A DNA stretch of 60,000 nt from Owenia fusiformis (Eukaryota > Annelida > Polychaeta > Sabellida > Oweniidae): contig CAIIXF020000007.1 in assembly GCA_903813345.2 (NCBI GenBank), positions 14,802,714 through 14,862,713 on the forward strand, in the 5' to 3' direction. The notes under the pieces are model-generated. The model worked only from the letters and a program-made list of their open reading frames with translations, searched no databases and was not told the DNA's origin. A program made the position numbers and the translations under genes. Positions 24,841-35,459 of this stretch are shown piece after piece. How positions within the stretch are numbered: the stretch's first letter is position 1; each line of letters opens with the position of its first letter.

Positions 24841-25745
24841 TACCCTGTACATATATTTGTGATATTATGCATTCTTATTTATAAATGTTCATTATATAAA
24901 AGGTATACTATTACTAACACATCTTGAATCAGGGATGAAGTAGTACTATAGTGCTTGATTGATTCATTTAAAATATTCATGCATTTCAGAGTGCAAAGAA
25001 AGTATATATAGCAGTTGGGTGCTCTGAAGGAGGAGATATTTTCTCATTATTTTCAGTGGTATCTTGTCACATAAAATATTCATGAACTTTTCCTGTTATT
25101 TTTTAAAACCTTTAGTTGATAGCGTGCCAATGGAGAAAGTGTAATCATTGCTTGGAGAGATTTTCTTATCTCTTCCTGACAACTATCAATTTTTTCATTT
25201 TACTTAAATGTTCAGGTTTTCAAACAATTTTATGTTATACAATATCTTATTTTGCCTCATATCATTCCTTGTCAATTGACTATTTCTCAATCTTATCCAA
25301 AAAGACATTGGTTAAAATATGTTAAACTCATTCTGTAATTCTTAGGTACTCCAGAAATTATAGAAGATGTATTCTTGTGTTTTATGTTTAATTTTGAACA
25401 CAAACTGAAGATACATGTACATGTATATGAAAAATGTCGTCTTACGGAAAATGAAATTTCCCTCAATCTATTTGATTCGACAATTTTGTAGTACTTTATT
25501 CCTTTTTGCATTTATGCTTGCATATTTGTCCATTTCTGTTTTTAATCATCTCAAGTCAGAAATTATAATCATGTCATGAGTCATGAGTATGAAGAAGCAT
25601 TGTGTAATATTCTGTTATTTGTTTCAGAGTAACAATTACTGAGGTGTTAATTATGTCTAATACCTGATATGAAGACAAGAAAATACCTGAAGATGGTAAG
25701 TATTACTTTTTAAAAGGGCTGGCTGTCTCAATTATCCCCCACCTA
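24841..25745. other. Intergenic DNA; nothing recognised
   Basis: AT-rich sequence with no supported exon or repeat ends. Confidence 0.4.
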
Positions 25746-25887
25746 ATGCCTTGGTCACATTTGCTCCGATTTTCACTATGGCGCCCGGCCGATTGAGTAT
25801 TTTGTTCAAAATTGAATACAATATTGAGCAAAACACTCAATCAGCCGGGCGCCGGCCGATGGATCAGGGCAAATGTGACCAAGGCAT
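25746..25887. mobile_element. Palindromic MITE with ATGCCTTGGTCACATTTGC ends
   Basis: The whole 142 bp folds back. The outer arms are ATGCCTTGGTCACATTTGC and its inverse. The inner arms are GGCGCCCGGCCGATTGAGT and ACTCAATCAGCCGGGCGCC, which are far richer in GC than the surroundings. A short AT loop lies near 25818. The frame running through it is an artefact of the palindrome. Confidence 0.8.
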
Positions 25888-27211
25888 AAGGACATGTGGT
25901 AGAGGTAAAGAGAACCAATCTATCTGCAAATGTTTGTCCATTCATCTCTCCTTGAGATAACTCAAATAATGGTTGATGGATCTGATTCAAATGTTATGTA
26001 ATGATGCCTTATGGACATAGGACCTCTAATCGATTCCATATCTGATATGGCTGGCGTCACGTTAAAGTTCTGGATTTTAAAAGCAAAGAATAATACTGCC
26101 TTGTTTTTCTATCATGAAATGTTCAAATACAGTGGAGTGATTTGATAAAATTTTGTCTTGTCTGGTGGGATTTGCTATTCTAAGGAGTTGCTGCTTTTCA
26201 CTTTACAGCAATTTAACTGAACAATAGTTGGGCTAAAATGGTTTATTAAGTAAAACATAATACTATAGAAATTATAGCTTGAACGATCCCCTGACTGGGC
26301 GATAAAATAATGTTATAAGGTAATTTTTGTATTGTTGCGTAAACTTTATGTAAATCTAATAGGCGAGAATTTATGTTATAAACCATAATAAACAACACAC
26401 TTTGATGAGGTAAATTTTAAAGATTTGGATAATGAAGGTAGCAAAATTGAATTTCTTTTTAGGGAACAATCTGTAAAATTTTTAAATTTTAAGATGGCTT
26501 TTGTGCGGAGAAGGCAATTCATTTAGGACCTGTGATATTGATTTTTGTGTTTTAATTTTGTATTTCTTATTGTGAACAGTGGTTAATAAGCCCAAGGTGG
26601 GCTGGGTAAAATTGTAATTAATTTTTATATTTTATAATTGAATTGTAAGACTGACCACTATAAATAAATGAATGAACTAAACTAAACTATAAAAATTACT
26701 TTTAGCAACTTCATTCCCTTTTTATCGCTACAAATTACAAAATAAGAACAACTGGAGAATACACCAATATGACTTTAAGGGTATCAAGGTAAGGACATTT
26801 TTCATAACCTGTCTATTTTATTCAAAATCAGTTCAAATCACGACCGGAGAATTTATTTTCAGTTTTCAACTTCATCTTTTTTGGTCTAGTGTTAAATATA
26901 ATGATTGCCATACAATGCTATTTTTCGCTATGATCTTCCAGGTTAAAATAATTGCAAATACCATATCATATCAAATACATACGAATTGAATAATCAAATA
27001 ACCACCTGCTGAAATAAGATTATTATCACCACCTATTGAAAACTGAAGTACAGAAACATTATTCTCCCTGGATCAGGGCAGATGGTAACTACTAAGGGCC
27101 AGCCACTATGGCTCCACCTATTGTTCAAGTTAATATATAAGCCCTCTAAACTAGTATGATGTATCCTGAGAACCGGGCTGAGAACAGGCTTCACAAGGTG
27201 ATAATTATAGG
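25888..27211. other. Intergenic DNA with a weak repeat fragment
   Basis: About 25930-26190 has TTTGTCCATTCATCTCTCC followed by ATATGGCTGGCGTCACG and AGTGGAGTGATTTGATAAAA. This distantly resembles the 19.4-20.2 kb repeat family. The rest shows nothing recognisable. Confidence 0.35.
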
Positions 27212-27347
27212 ATATCCTATGATTTTGAGGAATATCATTTTTATCCAGGAGGTGATATTGATATCTGCACGAGAGAGCGAAGCGAACGAGTGCATAATCC
27301 ATATCACTGAGTAGATTAAAATGATATTCTGAAAAAGTCATAGGATG
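27212..27347. repeat. Palindrome with GCGAAGCGA central hairpin
   Basis: The arms ATCCTATGATTTTGAGGAA / ATATCATTTT and AAAATGATATTCTGAAAAAG / TCATAGGAT pair across a centre. The centre itself contains GATATTGATATCTGCAC and the hairpin CACGAGAGAGCGAAGCGAAC-GAGTG (27269-27293). It has the same architecture as 3810-3952 and 40817-41010. Confidence 0.7.
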
Positions 27348-27349
27348 TT

Positions 27350-27633
27350 CTTATTATCCTACATTCACTAGTAGTGTACTAAATGTTTAATATCATTGAA
27401 AAATAAATTTCATGTCAAATAGTTTAATTTGGCGGGAAATCAACAAGTGGAGTATATCGTCACGATATCCTCCGCATATTGGTTTCCCGGAGTATATTGT
27501 CACAATATCCTCCGCATATTGGTTTTCCGGAGCATATCGTAGCAATATCCTCCAGTTATTTATTTTTTTAGATATCAAATTTATTTGTTGATGTTATTAT
27601 ACATATAGTACACTAAGTGTAGGATAATATAGA
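27350..27633. repeat. Inverted repeat enclosing three 40-bp tandem hairpins
   Basis: The outer arms TTATTATCCTACATTCACTA / GTGTACTAAATG and ATAGTACACTAAGTGTAGG / ATAAT face each other. Between them are three copies of a 25-bp imperfect palindrome, GGAGTATATCGT-CA-CGATATCCTCC, starting at 27449, 27489 and 27529 with an exact 40-bp period. The spacer is GCATATTGGTTTCCC. Confidence 0.8.
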
Positions 27634-28954
27634 TTAATTTTATGGTCAGAATAATATAATATGGGCTAATTGATATATGAAACTTAACATTGTATAACAA
27701 TATCCAGAAAATGAATGGCCATCTTAATTAAAATGGCATAAATCTCTATTCTTATAAATCAACTTCACAGCTTTGATGGTATTAAGATTTATTTTGATTA
27801 ATTAAATGGCAAATTGAATCCAGGTTCATGTTGACATTTACTTCTTCCCTTTTTGCACAAAATGACATAAACAACTTCTACTGGCAGTTTTTTTAAATCA
27901 AAATATTATTCATACAGATGAAATATAAAATGCTGTTGTTAAATTGAAAATATTTTGCAATTTCTAAAACATCAATTTTATTTTTATTCTATTTTTATTG
28001 TTATAGCTAGCATGTTTATGACTAGCATTTGGTGTTAGTTGCTGGTGTGCACCTTTGCAATCAGGTAGAGACAATTTGTAGTGTTACTGCCTTTCTTCAA
28101 GTGTCATTCTTGTCATTGCTTGTTCACCTACTCCTGTGTTGATGCTATTCTGTTGCAATATGATCATAACTAAACAAAAACATTATACACATGTACATGT
28201 ACTGTATTGTTTGAAACTAAGATAGATTAAAGCTAAACTGAGTTATCACTGTCTACAACTTACAGTCGTGGGACGATTGCATTCCCTGTTGCTGCACGAT
28301 TACCATTAAACCATCTTATCCCCATTCTGTACACCTAAATTACAAACCTCAATAAATTCCTGAATATTTTAGGATTCCTTTTTATGTCATTTTTCTCCAA
28401 AACCCCTACAGATATCTCCTTCAAATTTTCAGGGATAACTAATGAGTTCATACAGATGCGGTAGAAACTTTAAGATCTTCTTTAACTCACTTCATTCTTT
28501 ATCTGATTAGGTTTTGGACATGTTGGCTCAATTATGGCAGCCATTTTGAATGTCTTAAGAAAAGTCAGCGAGCGTAATACTTTCTATCATATTAACAAGG
28601 CGTTTTTGAGTTGTCATAATTATTAATCTATTTAGTAGCTTTAAAAAATAATTTCAGGTGTCCTGTATTGTAAAAACCCATGTCAATTTGTTCACAGTAG
28701 TTGTATGCTATGATTTTGTTTGAAAAATCAACAAAAACTTATGTCTGCTTTTTACAGGCATAAGATTGACACCTTCTCAGGACTATGTCCTGGCACTGGA
28801 CAACTAAACAGTACATATAATCCTAGGACTTGTTTTTGTCTGAATAAATAAGATGACTTAGGTCACATTTTGGCAACAAAATTGATTGTGAAGGTTGTTT
28901 ATGTGAAATGAGGCTAAGATGAAAACATAAATTGGCAGTAGAATTTACTCTTAA
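27634..28954. other. Intergenic DNA; one repeat fragment
   Basis: About 28600-28700 contains AATAATTTCAGGTGTCCTG and AAAAACCCATGTCAAT, matching part of the 52.9-55.1 kb repeat (53120-53160). Otherwise nothing was recognised. Confidence 0.4.
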
Positions 28955-29405
28955 AGCAGATATGAAATGGTATTTTTAACCTAAAGGAATCAATATAACT
29001 TTTTGATAAATGTATTTGAACACGTTTTCTCATCAGTAGTGTGAAAATCATTTCACTCTAACGATCGTTATAGCTGCTTAATAAGCAATATTCAAATTGG
29101 TTGTGACGTTATTGGCCCCCACGTGATCTCTCACTGGTCCGCGAGTAGCCCGTTTTGGTCCATTAGATCATGACGTCATAATGCCAAAATGTTTTGTTAT
29201 TTGTTATCCTATGGTTGCCGTGATGTTGTGATTACTAAGGAACCAATAAACAAAAGCTATATTTTGTATATGACTTTACAAATCACGTGGGGGCCAATTT
29301 GATTGATCAGTTAGTTTTATTTCGTTATTTATGACCGTTAGTAGTTCTCTAACATTTATTTTATAATGGCTATCGCAAGTTGAGAAAAGCTATTTCAGTT
29401 GTCCT
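28955..29405. mobile_element. TTAA-flanked element carrying a nested palindromic MITE
   Basis: TTAA at 28951-28954 and 29406-29409 flanks the imperfect inverted ends AGCAGATATGAAAT and ATTTCAGTTGTCCT. A 186-bp palindrome-ended unit (29112-29297) lies in the centre. There is no coding frame. Confidence 0.5.
29112..29297. mobile_element. MITE with TTGGCCCCCACGTGAT ends
   Basis: TTGGCCCCCACGTGAT at the left is matched by ATCACGTGGGGGCCAA at the right, an exact 16-bp inverted repeat that includes CACGTG. The interior has a GACGTCATAATGCC segment. No target duplication was identified. Confidence 0.75.
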
Positions 29406-29409
29406 TTAA

Positions 29410-32150
29410 ATCAACATGATCTTGATTATCTTGAGTAATAGTCATTCGTCTAAATCAAATGAAACTGCTACAGATTTTTCAAGATTGCAGGTTTATTAGG
29501 AGGTTTATTCTCTCATTCATAGAATAAATATTTATGTATAATAAATTAATTGGTTTAGTGATCAGTCTAATATACATTATTACCACCTTGTCTGGCCTTT
29601 TCTAAGGGTATTAGTACAGTTAAGAAGGCTTATATTTTACTACATTCACCTCAGCAAAATGTGACGTCATCGTGGCGGAAATTGCCATTGGTTTCAAAAT
29701 GGCTATCATATTAGTAATTGACTCTACAGTATTTTTGTCTTTAATTAGATGGTCATTCAGTACTTTGTGGTTGCTTTAACTTACATAAATTACTAAAACA
29801 CATATTTTTTCAATTTCGAATAATTTTTCTTTCGTGTAATCCCCTATGCATCTTGCAAATCACTTTGTCTTGATATCAAATTGCAATCAGGTGTACAAAG
29901 TTAATCTCCTATACTAGATAAAGTTTAGTGAATCCCTCATCATTCACTGTAGTCTAGTACACTGTTTGGCATTTTTTCGTTTTAACATCATTTTAACATG
30001 TTAATGAAACCAGAATATGGCTACCAGAATACTACTATAAAATAAATAAAAAGTATGGTTAGATCTTAAATATTTGAAACTTGAAACAGTTTTTCAGGTT
30101 CAAAATGAAGCATGACGACATGAGTGTATAACATTTGTTTTGAATATATTTTCTTGAAATATCACGATTTCTTTGAGTTGGCATTGACCTCTTACTAGAT
30201 TTACTAAAAGTAGACAACACTTTCTGAAAATAAACTTTCCAATGTGTTCATATTTCCTTTTGAACCAAAAATTACATAGGCAGGTATAACATTTTTCTAA
30301 TATGTGAACTTAGACACATGCTTTAACTGATTTGGTAGTACCCTAGATTTTGGTCCAGGGAGGTGTAGACATGATATACCTCTAAAGAAGAAGAATTATT
30401 ATAGATCTCCCTTAGTTAGAGGTATCCTTCAGGAGATTGTAGGGGCATTAGTAATGCCCTTTAGCTAACATTACCTTTAGGAAACCAAATCAAACAATTG
30501 CTTTATAAATATACACACATTTGCCAAAAATGCATGGGGTTTATTTTTAGAGAGGGGAGACACCACCTGACCTCAGATATTTGTGCAGCCTGTTTCATTG
30601 TCAAGATTATAATTTTATGTTAATGAACAACCCACTTGATGGTGAATTTAGGTGAACTATTGATTTATAGTGCAAAATAAGGGCAGTATTACTCTGAAAA
30701 CCAAAGGCTAATAGAAAAATTCAATCATCCAATGATATTGAATTTATTGAATTTGCAGGCTTGGCTATGATGAGGGATCTATGACTTCATTTTAAGTTAT
30801 ATGATATTTATTGGAATTAAAATATGAAAAGAATGACACTTATGAATTGAAGTAGATAACAGAGTAGTGATCAATTAATCTTGATGTACATGTAGGGCAG
30901 GTCACAATCATTCACTATAGTCTTTATAATATAACAGTTTTTCAGTTCCCATAAATAAACTTTGAAATAAATATTTTATAGTACCATTGTTTGAAAATAA
31001 ACTAAATAGTATAAGCTTTATTTGACTGTGTAACTGTTTTGACAAAATTGGCACAGCTTCGATGACAACGTGTGTGCCAGCAACGTCATAATTGTACTTA
31101 GAGCAGATTGAGTAATATTAAACTTTGAAAAGACCACTAGATGTCATCAGTGTTTATTTGTGTATAACATATTTATTGATCGCTGGTTATATGCGGGATG
31201 TAGTGAGAGTCTTCTTGTGCTATTGAATGAAGAGGCAGCGTTTCTTTGATTAATACAGCAGAAAATACTAATTCTGTCTTGAAGACGATTACATATAACA
31301 GTAAATCTTTCATTTTCGTTGGAGTGGAGTGGCGATCTCATTACAAGATGGAACCTACTAGGATATTTTTAAGATCTGTATTACACCTCAGTTATAATAT
31401 TATTTATACAGATTAAGTCATCAAGAAGTTCTTACGAGACTTTTAATTAGATATCAGTTTTGAATATATGCAAACATGTTTATCAGTGCTTATCTGCGTT
31501 GAATGAATACTGGCAAAAAGTTTGCAGTATTAGAAGTCTTCAGAGTGATGGATTTATGAAGTAAATATTGTAGGGAAAGTCAGATATTTCAGAGGTTAAA
31601 TAAATAAAACATTGACATTGACTGTAGTGTAATTTACTCCTGGCATAACTTCTCTTGCGGGGCATCTTTATAGGTAAGTCTCAAATGAATACTTGTTCAT
31701 CTATAATAGTATGTGAAAGGTCTAAACTTTTTAAAACATTTTTCTTAATATTAAACTATGTCTCAAATAAATATATGTTGATCTAAGGTCTAACCTTGAG
31801 TTCTAATAGTTAGGAGATTTAATTAAGATGTAACTTTATATTGGATTATATTATTAATCTACCAAAGAAGGTATTTGCATTCAGAATTTTTTCATCATGT
31901 TTCAAATACATGTTTTATATTATGCACGTGTCCTACTTTGGAGCAAATGATATTTATAGTCTTGCATTTAAAGCGAGATCTCTAATTCATATATAGTTTC
32001 AAGGCTCATGTGTTACATTGCTCCATTATGAACAGCTGGGAGACTTGAACTCACTCTTGTTTGTGGCCTAATATTTGCTTAGAGCAGACTACATGTAATA
32101 TGAAAAAAATGATTTGTTTTAATCTTACTGATTTCAATATAATGATATCG
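29410..32150. other. Intergenic or upstream EcR DNA; nothing firm
   Basis: No coding exon was seen. A strong donor-like ATAG|GTAAGT at about 31672 could end a non-coding first exon of the downstream EcR gene. The sequence alone does not support calling it. Confidence 0.3.
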
Positions 32151-32292
32151 CTGGCCCATAGCCAGGAGGTTAGATGTAAAATATCAAAATCATGCAGTTT
32201 TTTACCATTCTGAAACTTTTCAACTGGTCAATATGAACCCATCTGAAATTAGTAAAAAGTGAACTACCTTCTAAAAGCTGACTATGGGCCTG
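32151..32292 (-). mobile_element. CAGGCC-type MITE, diverged reverse copy 4
   Basis: The ends CTGGCCCATAGCCAGGA and CTGACTATGGGCCTG are inverted. The interior ATCAAAATCATGCAGTTTTT plus ACCATT is the reverse complement of the conserved part of the other copies. It is shorter and more mutated, and so probably older. It lies 180 bp from copy 3 in opposite orientation. Confidence 0.75.
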
Positions 32293-32471
32293 GGCATTTA
32301 ATTGTCTCAAATTACCAACCAAATTAAAACAGGAGTGATGTGTGGCAACATTTATCATTGAGGCTATATTGTTTTTCAGTAAATAACTGCAGTTAACTAT
32401 GGTTCAATGTTTTCAATTTTACAGCAAAAATAAGAGCAAAAAGACCAACTTTGAAATAAATATAATAACTT

Positions 32472-32678
32472 CAGGCCCGTAGCCAGGATTTCCCAAGGGG
32501 GGGGTTCAGTTTTCAAAAATTTCCAGGGGGGGGTTCACATTTGACAATTTTGGCCCAAATATGGCTAAAATCACTTGAGAAGTGCTCAAAATGGTGAAAA
32601 ACTGCATGATTTTGAAAGAATTTTTGGCCAGGGGGGGGTTCGCCCGAACCCTGCGAACCCCCCCTGGCTACGGGCCTG
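32472..32678 (+). mobile_element. CAGGCC-ended MITE, copy 3
   Basis: The ends CAGGCCCGTAGCCAGGA and CCTGGCTACGGGCCTG are flanked by AACTT on both sides (5-bp target duplication). It is nearly identical to copies 1 and 2. Confidence 0.9.
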
Positions 32679-34143
32679 AACTTTGTTACACAGATTGAGA
32701 ATTTAAGATTTTGGTAATGAGTATTATATACAATGTTCTGTTACATCAAGACCATAATTCCGATATTGATCAATCTTTTCATCAGTTGGCTTCATCTTGT
32801 CTAAAATGTGATGTGCTTCTCAGATGATAAATCACTAGGTTGTTTAAAGGTTGAATGTATTAGCACACTTCTATTGAGGCATTAAAGTCCCTTTCAGTAA
32901 ATGGTTGTTGATGTATCATTGGCACTACTAACCTCGATTCATTTTCACCTAAGATTTGCAGAAAGATCTTCATAATATCATTGTTTATTAGATTTCTCAA
33001 TTACATGAATCACTAGTATTATTACCCAATCTTGTTTGATAAGTTCCCTTTTATCATTTTTGAAAGGGGTAATAGTGCATTGTTTTTTATACCTTACCAG
33101 TGTAAAATCCTGCATATAGTGTACAGTTGTCTCTTTCATGTATATCTCTAGAAAATAGACTTCTGGAACAACAGTTACTATTTAAGGAATTTAGAGTAAA
33201 GACCTCTCTCTTTCTAGTATATACCCCCTGTCTTATATACACCCCTCTCTCTCTCTAACCCCCCCCCCTCCCCCTCTTGTACACCTCTCTCTCTACCCCC
33301 CCCCCCCCCCCCATCTCACAACTCTATCAAGTAAACACAGCCCTAAATAAAAACCTAATATCTTAGAGAATTACTATTGTCTCTCATTATAAACATTGTC
33401 TCTCATTATAAACACATTTCTAGTAAAGCCATTTTCCTTTTAAATAGTTTTTATACAGACAGATTAAGAAAAAACTTCATTTGATTTCTGTTACATCTTT
33501 TCTTTAGTGGAGGTTTATATAATTCCTCAAGCTATTTGAGAAATATCAATACTGTTTTGTAGAAGTACAAAAGCTTGTTTCAATCACATTTGTTTATTTT
33601 TACCCTTTGCAAACGTTTTTACTTTCAATTTGAAAGAGAGGGCTTTATCCACATTCTATACTAAATTTTATCTTTTTTTATACTCAATATATCCTTTTCA
33701 CATAATCTTTTGGTCATGTAGTTATACTGTGGTTTCTTTAACAGCTTTTAAAATTATAGAAAAATCTAATGAATATAGTCCCAAGAGAATACAATTTCAA
33801 CTGTTGGATGAGAATAGTTGCTAGGATGTATGAAAAAATCAATATAAATATAATAGTGCTACCAAGTGTGGCATTATTGTTGCAGTAATACATGTATTTC
33901 TCATTGATTTTTGATTTTCTAGCAAGATTATGGACAAATAACATTTTTTATAACTATAATTTTATGTGGGATGAGATACTGGTACCTTCATATTATATAT
34001 AATTTGCCCTAAACTTACCCCCTTGAGGTAAGAAGACAAAACAGGCAGTTCGTTTCCTTTTAGTAAGTGTTGCTATCATACTTTTCAATGAAAATGTTTG
34101 TATTAGGTCATCTAGCAGTTAATGAATTAGATTACTTGTAGAA
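32679..34143. other. Intergenic DNA with CT/C-rich tract
   Basis: About 33225-33312 is a pyrimidine tract alternating CTCTCTCT and long C runs with ATACACC units. It is simple-sequence DNA that may form unusual structure. No exon was seen. Confidence 0.5.
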
Positions 34144-34316
34144 CTTGTACTCGCGAATACAAATAGCGGCTACTGGATTATCTTACTATTTTATGGGCAA
34201 CTCATTTAAATATGAATACTACTTGCAACTTTTCCATTCATATTTAAATGAGTTGGCCATAAAATAATAGGGTAAACCGGTAGCCAACAGGCGTTAGTTG
34301 CATTCGCGAATACAAG
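34144..34316. mobile_element. Fold-back MITE (CTTGTATTCGCGAAT ends)
   Basis: The arms run CTTGTACTCGCGAATAC ... TTTTATGGGCAACTC ... ATTTAAATATGAAT and the inverse back to TTCGCGAATACAAG. The stem is about 75 bp with a roughly 20-bp loop. A diverged relative is at 57567-57690. Confidence 0.75.
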
Positions 34317-35459
34317 GTAAGTTATAAATTTTGAGACCCCTTTGCTACAAGGAGCTGTCTGATCTCATGGCATAACTGGGCTGGTTGATAATATAGCAGA
34401 AGTGGGGCAGTATACAGTCGCCCTAATAGAGGAATTGCTATATGATTAGAAAGATTAGAAATATGAAAATTTCCTAAATCGTCATTAAAAATGAGACTTC
34501 AACGAGATTTCAAAGCTATAGCAAAGCCATTATTTTATCATGAGCTGATTGAGCCAATCTTTACCTGGATAAAAAATTCACTGTCAAAGCATCATTTAAA
34601 TAATCATTAGATTCTATTAGATTCTATTTCTACAACAAATCAATTGATTTTAATTCTAAACCATACTGAGATCTGCTGATTTACTGATGGGATTGTACTT
34701 TAGCTTAACCATCTCCAGCTGTTCGCTATACAATTCTAATTAAGTTTATTCATATGACAGGGAAAATAAGTAGTCTTGAAATATTACCAGATTTAATTAT
34801 CTTGTCACTGAGTGCCTACTTGGGTAAAGTAGGGCCCCTTGAAAGGTACGAACTCATATCCTATTTTAATTTCATGTTTTACCGTTTTGAATTTCATTAT
34901 CATTCTCCTTTTTGGAACACTATCTATGTAGGCCAAAATGTATTGACATAATTATTATGTTACATGAGGTAATGGAGCGCAGTATGCCATTGAATGATGG
35001 CAATATTTTTTGTATTGCAATGTTGCTAGTAATATGCCCTTTTCAAAAGGTTTATCTTATTTGCTTACTGCAGGCCGCCTCTGGGCTTCAGGTTAATTGA
35101 ATTGCTGTTTTGTTATTTGTCTTATTTAAGACATATGGCCTTCATTCTTGTTTGCATCGTCTCTTTTACCATAATGTATGGTTTCAATTGGGCAACACAT
35201 ATATTCCATCAATGCCCCTCTGATTATAGAGTCTGACATATGTTATGTCTGACATTTTCAAAATTTAGATTTTGGCATGGTTAGTCAAGGCCAGATTATA
35301 ATATGTGTCAGATTCTTTCTCTGTTTTGCTGTTTTAATTATAATACAGGTGCTGATTATGAAAAACATAACTGACAGAAGAGTTGGTTTATCTAAAGTAG
35401 GATCTGTTCTAGGGGACTGAACTTAGCAAACATACCCTGCATGCCCATGTTGAAATGGA
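34317..35459. other. Intergenic DNA; nothing recognised
   Basis: AT-rich sequence with no supported exon; open frames at 34754-35100 show no motif. Confidence 0.4.

Noticed and set aside
31600-31680. Possible EcR 5' non-coding exon ending ATAG|GTAAGT
   Set aside because: One good donor with no recognisable acceptor, promoter or conserved sequence is not enough.
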